From Nocardioides alkalitolerans (GTDB lineage: Bacteria; Actinomycetota; Actinomycetes; Propionibacteriales; Nocardioidaceae): a DNA stretch of 64,000 nt. Positions 33,022 to 41,520 of the stretch are shown piece after piece. Positions within the stretch are counted from its first letter, which is position 1. Every line of letters begins with the position of its first letter. The notes beneath the pieces were generated by a model. That model saw only the letters and a program-made list of their open reading frames with translations, had not been told where the DNA came from and searched no databases. The position numbers were made by a program, and so were the translations under genes. Location: NCBI GenBank assembly GCA_038184435.1, contig CP116227.1:3873501-3937500 (forward strand), in the 5' to 3' direction.

Positions 33022-34961
33022 GCACGACGACCTCGAACCCGGCCCCCTCCCTCCTCGACCGCGTCCGCCAGGGTGAGGCCGCTCGCGACCTGGGCTTCCT
33101 CGCGGTGCTCCTGGCGGCCGCGGCCTGGATCGCCGTGCCGGCCCTCAGCGGCGACGGCACGACCCTCGCCGGCACCCAGACGGCCGCCGTCGTGGTGGCG
33201 GTGACCGTCGCGGCCGCCGGGCTGAACCTCCTGTCCGGCCACGCCCGCCTCATCTCGCTCGGCCAGGGCGCGTTCTTCGCGATCGGCGCCTACGTGAGCG
33301 CCTACCTGTCGGTCGACTCCGCCCTCCACCCCCTGGTCGCGATCGTGGTGGCGCTGGTCGTCACGGCCGCGTTCGGGAGCCTGCTCGCGCTCTGCACCAT
33401 GCGGCTGCGGGGTCCGGCCTTCGCCATGGTCACCCTGGTGGTCGCCATCCTCACCGAGCGGGTGCTCGCCGAGTGGGCGCCGCTCGGCCGGCTCTCCGGC
33501 TACCCCAACACCCTCGACCACGGCAGCGGCCTCATGCCGCCCCTCGAGGTGTTCGGGACCAGCCTCCAGCCGCCCCTGTTCGCGGGCACCGAGGCCACCG
33601 TGGTCGTCGCGATCCTCGTCGTCGCGGTCGTGGCCCTGCTCGGCTACCGCAACGTGGCCCGCTCGCCCTGGGGCCGCTCGCTCCACGCGATCGGCACCAG
33701 CGAGCACCTCGCGGCGCACCTCGGCGTCAACGTCTTCGGGCGCAAGGTGGCGGTGATGGCGCTGGCGTCGACGTACGGGGCCCTGGGCGGGGTCTTCTAC
33801 GCCCAGGTCTTCGCCCACCTGCAGCCCGAGAGCTTCACCATGCTGCTCTCCATCACGATGATCCTCGCGGTCATCCTGGGTGGGGCCGGCACGGTCGCCG
33901 GGCCGCTGGTCGGTGCCGTCATCATCGTGCTGCTCCAGCGCACCGACGCGCTGACGCCGCTCGTGGACCTGCAGCGCCAGGTGAGCGACACGTGGTACCT
34001 CTCCACCCCCGGCCTCATCGGCGTGCTCCTCGTGCTCACGCTCGCCTTCCTGCCCCAGGGCATCGTGGGCGGCCTCGGCGAGCTGGTGCACCGGCTCCCC
34101 GGCCGGCCCGGCGCGGCCGCCCCGGTGCGCTCGGCCGCCCCGGCGCGGGCCGAGACGGCCGCTGCGGCCGCGGCGCCTGTCGGTGACGACGTGCTCCTGG
34201 CGGTGCGCGGCGTGTCGAAGAGCTTCGGCGGCATCAAGGCGGTGCGGGCGGCCGAGCTCGTCGTACGGCGCGGCACCATCCACGCCGTCATCGGCCCCAA
34301 CGGGGCCGGCAAGACCACGGTGGCCAACCTGGTCACGGGCGTCTACGGGATCGACGGCGGCGAGATCACGTTCGACGGTCGCCGCATCGACGGGCGGCGC
34401 ACCCACGCGATCGTGCGTGCCGGTGTCGCGCGGACGTTCCAGACGCCGCTCCTCTTCACCCACGCGAGCGCGACCGAGAACGTGCTGGCCGGGTTCCCCG
34501 ACACGGGCCGCCTGCCGCTGGTGCGGGCGTGGCTCAAGGACCCGGGCCAGTACCGCCGGGCCCGCGAGCTGCGGGGGCGGGCGGGCGAGCTGCTCGCGCT
34601 CGTCGGGCTCGGGGAGGACGGCCACGTCGAGGCGGGCAGCCTGCCCTACGGCAAGCAGCGCGCCCTCGAGATCGCCCGGGCGCTCGCGAGCGAGCCGCGG
34701 TTGCTGATCCTCGACGAGCCGGCGGCGGGCCTCAACACCGCCGAGACCGCGGAGCTGGGTCGGCTGATGCTCACCCTGCGCGCGCAGGGTCTCGCGATGG
34801 TCGTGGTCGAGCACCACATGGACCTCGTCACGCAGGTGTCCGACGAGGTGACCTGCATGGAGAGCGGGGCCGTGCTGGCGCACGGCACGGCGGCCGAGGT
34901 GCTCGCCGAACCGGCGGTCGTCGAGGCCTACCTCGGCGTCGAGATGGAGGAGACGGCATGA
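33018..34961 (+). CDS. LivM-LivG fusion: ABC permease plus ATP-binding domain
   Basis: A 647-residue fusion. Residues 20-350 are a LivM permease (LNLLSGHARLISLGQGAFFAIGAYV). A linker rich in Ala and Pro follows (about 360-385). Residues 393-640 form a LivG ATPase: GPNGAGKTTVANL (Walker A), SLPYGKQRALEIARALA (signature, with YGKQ instead of GGQQ) and LLILDEPAAGLN (Walker B). The family usually has two separate genes, although fusions are known. GTG start in a 4-base overlap. Confidence 0.92.
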   Translation: MSTTTSNPAPSLLDRVRQGEAARDLGFLAVLLAAAAWIAVPALSGDGTTLAGTQTAAVVVAVTVAAAGLNLLSGHARLISLGQGAFFAIGAYVSAYLSVDSALHPLVAIVVALVVTAAFGSLLALCTMRLRGPAFAMVTLVVAILTERVLAEWAPLGRLSGYPNTLDHGSGLMPPLEVFGTSLQPPLFAGTEATVVVAILVVAVVALLGYRNVARSPWGRSLHAIGTSEHLAAHLGVNVFGRKVAVMALASTYGALGGVFYAQVFAHLQPESFTMLLSITMILAVILGGAGTVAGPLVGAVIIVLLQRTDALTPLVDLQRQVSDTWYLSTPGLIGVLLVLTLAFLPQGIVGGLGELVHRLPGRPGAAAPVRSAAPARAETAAAAAAPVGDDVLLAVRGVSKSFGGIKAVRAAELVVRRGTIHAVIGPNGAGKTTVANLVTGVYGIDGGEITFDGRRIDGRRTHAIVRAGVARTFQTPLLFTHASATENVLAGFPDTGRLPLVRAWLKDPGQYRRARELRGRAGELLALVGLGEDGHVEAGSLPYGKQRALEIARALASEPRLLILDEPAAGLNTAETAELGRLMLTLRAQGLAMVVVEHHMDLVTQVSDEVTCMESGAVLAHGTAAEVLAEPAVVEAYLGVEMEETA

Positions 34962-35668
34962 GCCTCGTGCTGGAGAAGGTGGCGTCGGGCTACGGCCGGC
35001 TGGCGGTGCTGCACGGTGTCGACCTCGAGGTCCCCCGCGGGGAGATCGTGTCCGTCGTGGGCGCCAACGGTGCCGGCAAGTCGACCCTGGCGCAGACCGT
35101 CAGCGGGCTGCTCGCGACGACGGCCGGCACCATCACGCTCGACGGGACACCGGTGCACCGGATGCGGCCGGAGCGCCGGGCCCGGCTCGGCCTCGTCCAC
35201 GTGCCGGAGGGGCGCCGCCTGTTCGGCGGTCTCACCGTCGCCGAGAACGTGGGCATGGGTCGCCACGCGGCGCGCGGCCGCGGCGGCGACCCCGACGTCG
35301 TCGAGCACCTGCTGGAGGCGTTCCCGCGGCTGCGGGAGCGCTGGGGCCAGCGGGCGGGGCTGCTGTCCGGCGGCGAGCAGCAGATGGTGGCGCTGGCGCG
35401 GGCGGCGGCGTCGCGACCCCGCTACCTGCTCCTCGACGAGCCGTCCCTCGGCCTCAGCCCGCGGCTGAGCACCGAGGTGTTCCGCCTCGTCGCGATGATC
35501 GCGGCCGAGACCGGTGCCGGGGTGGTGCTCGTGGAGCAGCGTGTCGACGCCGCCCTCCGGCTCGCGACCACCGGCCACGTGATCGAGCACGGTCGGATCG
35601 TCGTCTCGGGTGACGCCGAGGAGCTGCGCACCTCGGAGACGATCCGCAAGGCGTACCTCGGCGTCTGA
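34958..35668 (+). CDS. livF: LivF-type ABC ATP-binding protein
   Basis: A 236-residue ATPase: GANGAGKST, LVHVPEGRRLFGGLTV (typical of LivF), LLSGGEQQMVALARA and YLLLDEPSLGLSPRL. It overlaps the fusion gene by 4 bases and closes the transporter operon. Confidence 0.93.
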   Translation: MSLVLEKVASGYGRLAVLHGVDLEVPRGEIVSVVGANGAGKSTLAQTVSGLLATTAGTITLDGTPVHRMRPERRARLGLVHVPEGRRLFGGLTVAENVGMGRHAARGRGGDPDVVEHLLEAFPRLRERWGQRAGLLSGGEQQMVALARAAASRPRYLLLDEPSLGLSPRLSTEVFRLVAMIAAETGAGVVLVEQRVDAALRLATTGHVIEHGRIVVSGDAEELRTSETIRKAYLGV

Positions 35669-35722
35669 TCCGGGCGGGGGTGCGGCCCTGGTTGACCACC
35701 GGGGCCGCGCCCGTCATGCTAT

Positions 35723-35742
35723 CTGAGCGAGCGTTCGGTAAG
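35723..35742. promoter_or_regulatory. TetR-type operator before the phosphotransferase/dehydrogenase operon
   Basis: CTGAGCGAGCGTTCGGTAAG, 20-40 bases before the ATG at 35763. It is identical over 15 bases to the reverse of the site before the acyl-CoA ligase, so both operons probably answer to the same TetR protein. Confidence 0.72.
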
Positions 35743-35762
35743 TTTCGGGACAAGGGAGCATC

Positions 35763-36833
35763 ATGACGACCACCAGCAGCCCGCCCACGGGCGCGACCGA
35801 GCTCGACCTCGCGGCGCTCGGGACCTACCTCGACGCCCACGTCGAGGGCGGCCTCCGCGGGCCGCTCACCGCCCGTCTCGTCGCCGGCGGGCGCTCGAAC
35901 CCGACGTACGAGGTCGGGGACGGCGAGCGGAGCTGGATCCTGCGCCGCCCGCCGTACGGCGAGGTGGTGGCCGCCGCCGCGCACGACATGGGGCGCGAGG
36001 CGCGGGTGCTGCGGGCGCTGGCCGGCTCGCCGGTGCCGGTGCCGCGGGTCGTGGCGCGGTGCGAGGACCCCGCGGTGATCGGGGCCGACTTCTACGTGAT
36101 GGACAAGGTCGAGGGCCGCACGCTGCGGACCCCCGCGGACACCACGACGCTCACCCCGGCGCAGCGCGCCGGTCTGACGGAGGCGCTCGTCGCGCTGCTC
36201 GTCGAGCTGCACGCCGTGGACCCCGCCGCGGTCGGGCTCGCCGACTTCGGACGGCCGGACGGCTACCTGGCGCGCCAGCTGACGCGCTGGCAGCGGCAGT
36301 GGGAGAAGGTCCGCACCCGCGACCTGCCCGGCTTCGCGGAGCTGGCCGCCCGCCTGGAGGCCTCGATGCCGACGGTGGGGCGGCCCGGGATCGTGCACGG
36401 CGACTACAAGATCGACAACCTCATGCTCGACCCGCAGGACCCGACCCGGATCGTCGCGCTGCTCGACTGGGAGATGGCCACCGTCGGCGACACGCTGGCC
36501 GACGTCGGCATGCTGCTGAGCTTCTGGGACGAGGCGGGCGCGATCCCCAACCCCATCACCGCCGGGGCGACCGCGCTGCCGGGCTTCCCCGACCGTGCGA
36601 CGGTGCTGGGGATGTACGCCGAGCGCTGCGGCATCGAGGTCGCCGACATCGAGTGGTACGTCGTCTTCTCCGACTTCAAGCTGCTCGTGATCCTCGAGCA
36701 GATCCACGCCCGGCACCTGCAGGGCACCACGGTGGGCTCGGGCGTCGACGACCTCGGTCCGATGGTGCCGCTGCTGCTCGAGCGCGCCCGCGCCGCCGCG
36801 GCCGCCGCCAGCGACCCGCGGCTGCGGGCCTGA
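35763..36833 (+). CDS. Phosphotransferase-family protein (ACAD10/11 kinase-like)
   Basis: A 356-residue protein kinase-like fold of the aminoglycoside-phosphotransferase family. HGDYKIDN (His212 onward, catalytic Asp) and LLDWEMATVGD (metal-binding Asp) are visible. It is followed by an acyl-CoA dehydrogenase, the same pairing as in eukaryotic ACAD10/ACAD11, where a 4-hydroxyacyl-CoA is phosphorylated and then processed. That context, not drug resistance, suggests its job. AAGGGAG precedes the ATG. Confidence 0.88.
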   Translation: MTTTSSPPTGATELDLAALGTYLDAHVEGGLRGPLTARLVAGGRSNPTYEVGDGERSWILRRPPYGEVVAAAAHDMGREARVLRALAGSPVPVPRVVARCEDPAVIGADFYVMDKVEGRTLRTPADTTTLTPAQRAGLTEALVALLVELHAVDPAAVGLADFGRPDGYLARQLTRWQRQWEKVRTRDLPGFAELAARLEASMPTVGRPGIVHGDYKIDNLMLDPQDPTRIVALLDWEMATVGDTLADVGMLLSFWDEAGAIPNPITAGATALPGFPDRATVLGMYAERCGIEVADIEWYVVFSDFKLLVILEQIHARHLQGTTVGSGVDDLGPMVPLLLERARAAAAAASDPRLRA

Positions 36834-36892
36834 CGCGGCCCCGCGCCGTACCCCCCCGTCCCGTGATCCCGTTCCGCGCCACCGGAGGCACC

Positions 36893-38182
36893 ATGACGTT
36901 CCAGCCCACCGACGACCCGATCGACGTCGCCGGCCTCGACCTCACCCCGTCGCCGCGGGCGCGGGAGCTGCGGGCGTCGCTCGTGGAGTTCATGAACGAG
37001 CACGTGTTCCCGGCCGAGGCGAGCTACCACGCCTACCGGGCGGCGCGCGGTCCGGCCGACCACACGCTGCCGCCCGTCGTCGAGGACCTCAAGGTCGAGG
37101 CGCGCCGGCGGGGGCTGTGGAACCTGTTCCTGCCGTCGTTCGGCGGCATCAGCCAGCTCGACTACGCGGGGCTCGCCGAGATCACCGGCTGGAGCCTCGA
37201 GCTGGCCCCGGAGGCGATCAACGGGCAGGCGCCCGACACGGGCAACATGGAGCTGCTCCACCTCTTCGCCACGCCGGAGCAGCGCACCCGCTGGCTCGAG
37301 CCGCTGCTCGAGGGCACGGTGCGCTCCGCCTTCGCGATGACGGAGATCGCGGTCGCGAGCAGCGACGCCACCAACATCGAGACGCGCATCGAGCGCGACG
37401 GCGACGAGTACGTCATCAACGGCCGCAAGTGGTGGACCTCCGGCGCCGCGGACCCTCGCTGCGAGCTGCTCATCGTGATGGGCAAGACCGACCCCGACGC
37501 CGCCAAGCACCGCCAGCAGTCGATGGTGCTCGTCCCGACCGACACCCCCGGGGTCGAGATCGTGCGCGACGTGCCGGTGTTCGGCCGCCACGACCAGCAC
37601 GGGCACTGCGAGGTCGCCTTCACCGACGTGCGCGTGCCCGTCTCGGCGATCCTCGGGGAGGAGGGCGCGGGCTTCGCGCTGGCCCAGGCGCGCCTCGGGC
37701 CCGGCCGGATCCACCACTGCATGCGGGCCCTCGGCGCCGCCGAGCGGGCGCTCGACCTGCTGGTACGGCGCGCCACGAGCCGCGTAGCGTTCGGCAAGCC
37801 CCTCGCGGAGCAGGGCATGGTGCAGCGCGACATCGCCGAGTCGCGCATCGCGATCGACCAGGCGCGGCTGCTGTGCCAGCACGCGGCCGCGGTGATCGAC
37901 GCCCACGGCAACAAGGCCGCCGCCTCGCTCGTCTCCATGGCCAAGGTGGCCGTGCCACGGGTGGCGCTCGACGTCATCGACCGCGCCATCCAGGTGCACG
38001 GCGGCGCGGGGGTGAGCGACGACGTACCGCTGACCGCCATGTACGGCTGGCACCGCGCCATGCGGATCTTCGACGGTCCCGACGAGGTGCATCTGCGCGG
38101 CATCGCGCGCGCCGAGCCCGGCCGCGCCCGCGTGCTGGACCCGGTGGGCCACCGCGACCGGTGGGCGACCCGCGGACAGTAG
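36893..38182 (+). CDS. Acyl-CoA dehydrogenase
   Basis: A 429-residue flavoprotein making the alpha-beta double bond in an acyl-CoA. Typical segments: FAMTEIAVASSDATN (FAD and substrate binding), INGRKWWTSGA, RVAFGKPLAEQGMVQ and IQVHGGAGVSDD. The usual flavin-binding TEP is TEI here. The ATG has CCGGAGG upstream. It is the last gene of the operon starting at 35763 and resembles the long-chain, ACAD10/11-like branch. Confidence 0.92.
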   Translation: MTFQPTDDPIDVAGLDLTPSPRARELRASLVEFMNEHVFPAEASYHAYRAARGPADHTLPPVVEDLKVEARRRGLWNLFLPSFGGISQLDYAGLAEITGWSLELAPEAINGQAPDTGNMELLHLFATPEQRTRWLEPLLEGTVRSAFAMTEIAVASSDATNIETRIERDGDEYVINGRKWWTSGAADPRCELLIVMGKTDPDAAKHRQQSMVLVPTDTPGVEIVRDVPVFGRHDQHGHCEVAFTDVRVPVSAILGEEGAGFALAQARLGPGRIHHCMRALGAAERALDLLVRRATSRVAFGKPLAEQGMVQRDIAESRIAIDQARLLCQHAAAVIDAHGNKAAASLVSMAKVAVPRVALDVIDRAIQVHGGAGVSDDVPLTAMYGWHRAMRIFDGPDEVHLRGIARAEPGRARVLDPVGHRDRWATRGQ

Positions 38183-38192
38183 GGTGCTGGCC

Positions 38193-38345
38193 ATGACCAA
38201 GTGGGAGTACCAGGTGGCGCCGATTCCGCTCCACAACGAGGCGCTGATGCTGAACAACTTCGGGCAGGACGGGTGGGAGCTCGTCACCATCCAGACCAAC
38301 GCGCAGGGCGGGCTCATCGCCTTCCTCAAGCGGCCGCAGGCCTGA
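38193..38345 (+). CDS. Small DUF4177-like protein
   Basis: A 50-residue protein, MTKWEYQVAPIPLHN at the start and GWELVTI in the middle, which is the DUF4177 pattern. It lies 5 bases before the RidA gene; a similarly small gene neighbours the RidA gene in mycobacteria as I recall. Function unknown. Confidence 0.8.
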   Translation: MTKWEYQVAPIPLHNEALMLNNFGQDGWELVTIQTNAQGGLIAFLKRPQA

Positions 38346-38350
38346 GCGCC

Positions 38351-38809
38351 GTGAGCCACCCCGAGGAGCGGCTCGCCGCCCTGGGCCTCGCGGTCCCCGA
38401 GGTCGCGAAGCCCGTGGCGGCCTACGTGCCGGCGGTCCGCAGCGGTGACCACGTCTTCACGTCGGGCCAGCTGCCCATGCGGGGCGGCGAGCTCATGGTC
38501 ACCGGCAAGGTCGGCGGCGAGGTCGACCCCGAGGAGGCCCGCGCCTGCGCCCAGCAGTGCGCCCTCAACGCGCTGGCCGCGGTGAAGGCGGAGATCGGTG
38601 ACCTCGCGCTCGTGAAGCGCATCGTCAAGGTCGTCGTCTTCGTCGCCTCGACGCCCGACTTCACCGGGCAGCCGCAGGTCGCCAACGGTGCGTCCGAGCT
38701 GTTCGGCCAGGTCTTCGGCGACGCCGGTGTCCACGCCCGGTCCGCCGTCGGCGTGCCGGTGCTGCCCCTCGACTCGCCCGTCGAGGTCGAGCTCGTCGTC
38801 GAGGTCTGA
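38351..38809 (+). CDS. RidA-family protein
   Basis: A 152-residue YjgF/YER057c/UK114-type protein, possibly hydrolysing reactive enamines or imines. GDHVFTSGQLPMRGG, CALNALAAVKAEIGDL and the end-of-fold segment RSAVGVPVLPLDSPVEVELVVEV fit the family. It begins with GTG. It lies in the conserved block that in mycobacteria runs RidA - MBL - CRP. Confidence 0.88.
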   Translation: MSHPEERLAALGLAVPEVAKPVAAYVPAVRSGDHVFTSGQLPMRGGELMVTGKVGGEVDPEEARACAQQCALNALAAVKAEIGDLALVKRIVKVVVFVASTPDFTGQPQVANGASELFGQVFGDAGVHARSAVGVPVLPLDSPVEVELVVEV

Positions 38810-38818
38810 GGAGGGCTG

Positions 38819-39721
38819 GTGCGCATCCCGCTCCCGCCCGTCCCGCTGGACCCCGAGGTGGTGACGCGCGCGCAGGAGTACGCCGCGGGTCGGCACACCC
38901 CGGCCGAGCCGCGTGACGCGGCGACGGTCGTGCTCCTGCGGGAGGGGAGGGGCGACGTGCCCGGGCCGGAGGTCTACCTCCTGCGGCGGCAGGCGTCGAT
39001 GGCGTTCGCCGCGGGCATGGCCGTCTTCCCCGGCGGGGGCGTCGACCCCCGCGACTTCGACGCCGAGCTGTCCCGCGACGCGTGGGCGGGTCCGTCGCCG
39101 GCGGACTGGGCCGTGCGCCTCGGGGTGGACGAGCACCTCGCGCTCGCGCTCGTGTGCGCGGCCGTGCGGGAGACCTTCGAGGAGTCCGGCGTGCTGCTGG
39201 CCGGGCCGTCCGCGGACGAGGTCGTCGCCGACACAACGGGCGACGACTGGGAGGCCGACCGGGTCGCGCTCGAGTCGCGGGAGCTGGCGTTCACGGCGTT
39301 CCTCGCGCGCCGCGGGCTCGTCGTGCGCACCGACCTGCTGGGGCTGTGGGACGCCTGGACGACGCCGGTCTTCGAGCCGCGCCGGTTCCGCACGTGGTTC
39401 TTCGTCGCCGCGCTGCCCGAGGGCCAGCGCACCCGCGACGTGTCACGGGAGTCGTCCTCCGTGGTCTGGCTCCCTGCAGCCACGGCCGTCGAGCAGGCGG
39501 AGGCCGACGAGCTGGCGATGATGCCGCCGACCTACCTGACCTGCCTCGACGTCGCCGCCCAGGACGGGCCCGCCGCCGCGCTCGCGGAGGCCGCGACCCG
39601 CGAGGCGGTCATGTTCACGCCGACCATCGAGCAGCTCGACGACGCCGGCGACCGCTGGACGATGTCGATGCCCGACCGGATGCGGCCCGTCGTCGCCGCG
39701 CGGCGCGCGGCGTCGTCGTGA
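38819..39721 (+). CDS. NUDIX hydrolase
   Basis: A 300-residue protein with a long NUDIX fold: MAVFPGGGVDPRD near 64-76 and AVRETFEESGVLL near 117-129, the split box typical of NUDT7/NUDT19-like or nucleoside-diphosphate-linked enzymes. The substrate is unknown. GTG start with AGGAGG nearby upstream. Confidence 0.85.
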   Translation: MRIPLPPVPLDPEVVTRAQEYAAGRHTPAEPRDAATVVLLREGRGDVPGPEVYLLRRQASMAFAAGMAVFPGGGVDPRDFDAELSRDAWAGPSPADWAVRLGVDEHLALALVCAAVRETFEESGVLLAGPSADEVVADTTGDDWEADRVALESRELAFTAFLARRGLVVRTDLLGLWDAWTTPVFEPRRFRTWFFVAALPEGQRTRDVSRESSSVVWLPAATAVEQAEADELAMMPPTYLTCLDVAAQDGPAAALAEAATREAVMFTPTIEQLDDAGDRWTMSMPDRMRPVVAARRAASS

Positions 39722-39731
39722 CGGGGGCGTC

Positions 39732-40532
39732 GTGGTGACGGACTGGACCGGCGGCACCTTCGGCGAGCGCGCCCGCTGCGTGCTCGCGCCCAACGCGGGC
39801 CCGATGACGCTCGACGGCACCAACACGTGGGTGCTGCGGGAGCCGGGCGGCAGCCGCTCCGTGGTGATCGACCCGGGGCCGACGGACCCCGGCCACCTCG
39901 ACGCGATCGTCGCGGCGGCCGACGGGCGGATCGGTGCCGTCCTGCTCACCCACCACCACCACGACCACTCCGAGGCGGCGAAGGCCTTCGCCCAGCGGGT
40001 CGGCTGCGGCGTGCGGGCGCTCGACCCGGCGTACCGGCTCGGTGCCGAGGGACTCGGCGACGGCGACGTCGTCGAGGTGGACGGGCTGGAGCTGCACGTC
40101 GTCGGTACGCCGGGGCACACGGCCGACTCGCTGTCGTTCGTGCTGCCCGCGGAGCGGGCCGTGCTGACGGGCGACACGGTGCTCGGGCGCGGCACGACGG
40201 TGGTCGCGCACCCCGACGGCTCCCTGGGGGCCTACCTCGACTCGCTCGACCGCCTGCACGCGCTCGCGGAGCGCGAGGAGGCGCAGGTCGTCTGGCCGGG
40301 CCACGGGCCGGTCATCGACGACGCGCTGGCCGTGCTCGACCACTACATCGCCCACCGGCGGGACCGGCTCGCGCAGGTCGAGGCCGCCGTCGCGACGCTG
40401 GAGCCGGGACCGGCCGACACGCTGCCGCGCCGGGTGGTCGAGACGGTCTACGCCGACGTCGACCCGGTGCTGTGGGGAGCCGCCGAGCTCAGCGTGCGGG
40501 CCCAGCTGGCGTACCTCGGCCGCGTGGGCTGA
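39732..40532 (+). CDS. MBL-fold metallohydrolase (Rv3677 / LACTB2 type)
   Basis: A 266-residue metallo-beta-lactamase fold with LLTHHHHDHSEAA (zinc ligands, residues 74-79), GTPGHTADS near 119 and VLTGDTVLG near 141. GPMTLDGTNTWVL at the start is characteristic of the LACTB2/RNase-like branch. It shares a strand and close spacing with the NUDIX gene and is convergent to crp. Confidence 0.9.
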   Translation: MVTDWTGGTFGERARCVLAPNAGPMTLDGTNTWVLREPGGSRSVVIDPGPTDPGHLDAIVAAADGRIGAVLLTHHHHDHSEAAKAFAQRVGCGVRALDPAYRLGAEGLGDGDVVEVDGLELHVVGTPGHTADSLSFVLPAERAVLTGDTVLGRGTTVVAHPDGSLGAYLDSLDRLHALAEREEAQVVWPGHGPVIDDALAVLDHYIAHRRDRLAQVEAAVATLEPGPADTLPRRVVETVYADVDPVLWGAAELSVRAQLAYLGRVG

Positions 40533-40575
40533 GGGCCCCCGGATGCCGGGGTGGCCCCCGGACGCGGGTAGTCCC

Positions 40576-40620
40576 TGACGTTCCAGTCCATGTGAACGTT
40601 CACGACGGACCGAGACGTCA
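40576..40620. promoter_or_regulatory. Nested dyad between MBL and crp genes
   Basis: A 12-base palindrome GTGAACGTTCAC (40592-40603) is flanked by GTCC/GGAC and by TGACGT/ACGTCA arms, all roughly on one centre. It sits between convergent gene ends, so it may be a terminator stem. It also looks like a short-spaced CRP/FNR-like half-site pair. Confidence 0.45.
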
Positions 40621-40674
40621 GCGACGACCCACCCGACGGGAGCGGTCGACCGACCGCAAGCCGTACGGCGCGGG

Positions 40675-41352
40675 TCAGCGCGCGCGGCGCGAGAGCCGCT
40701 CGATGTCCATGATGACGACGGAGCGCGGCTCGAGGCGGAGCCAGCCGCGCGACGTGAAGTCGGCCAGCGCCTTGTTGACGGTCTCGCGGGAGGCGCCGAC
40801 GAGCTGGGCCAGCTCCTCCTGCGTGAGGTCGTGGTGCACGTGGACGCCGTCGTCGGCCGTGCGGCCGAAGCGGTCCGCCAGGTCGATGAGCGCCTTGGCC
40901 ACGCGGCCGGGAACGTCGGAGAACACCAGGTCGGCGACGACGTCGTTCGCCTTGCGGAGGCGCGCCGCGAGCTGCGAGAGCAGGCCACGAGCGACGACCG
41001 GGCGCCCCTCGAGCCAGAGCTGCAGGTCCTCGTGGGAGAGCGACGCGAAGGTCGACTCGGTCACGGCGGTGACGGTCGCGGAGCGCGGGCCCGGGTCGAA
41101 GAGCGAGAGCTCGCCGAACATCTGGCCGGGACCGAGGATCGCCAGCAGGTTCTCGCGGCCGTCGGCCGACGTGCGGCCGAGCTTCACCTTGCCCTCGAGC
41201 ACGACGTAGAGCTTGTCGCCGGAGTCGCCCTCGTGGAACAGCACCTCGCCGCGGCGCAGCCGGGTCTCGGCCAGCGACGACACCAGCGACTCGATCGAGT
41301 CGTCGTCGAGGGCGCTGAACAGCGGCGCCTGACGCAGAACGTCGATGTCCAC
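40675..41352 (-). CDS. crp: CRP/FNR-family transcriptional regulator
   Basis: A 225-residue homodimeric regulator, close in length to mycobacterial CRP (Rv3676). The cyclic-nucleotide domain has FGELSLFDPGPRSATVTAV near 80-98; the helix-turn-helix is LTQEELAQLVGASRETVNKAL near 175-195. The GTG at 41352 starts directly at DIDVLRQAPLF, as in homologues. It diverges from nth with about 170 bases between. Confidence 0.93.
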   Translation of the reverse strand: MDIDVLRQAPLFSALDDDSIESLVSSLAETRLRRGEVLFHEGDSGDKLYVVLEGKVKLGRTSADGRENLLAILGPGQMFGELSLFDPGPRSATVTAVTESTFASLSHEDLQLWLEGRPVVARGLLSQLAARLRKANDVVADLVFSDVPGRVAKALIDLADRFGRTADDGVHVHHDLTQEELAQLVGASRETVNKALADFTSRGWLRLEPRSVVIMDIERLSRRAR

Positions 41353-41520
41353 AACAGCCTCCAGGTGGAACGTGTCTCGTCGCCACGGACGAGGGACCGT
41401 CGTGGCCTCCGCGCATCCTAGTCCGCCGTGACCTCCGCGTCGCGCACCGACCGGCTCCGACGGCGGGTGTCGGTGGGTCTCGCAGGGTCGCGGAGGACCG
41501 TCGGCGGGGACCCGTACCCT

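Noticed and set aside
35763..36833. Aminoglycoside-resistance phosphotransferase
   Set aside because: The operon partner is an acyl-CoA dehydrogenase and the promoter carries the same operator as an acyl-CoA ligase; this fits the ACAD10/11 kinase type.
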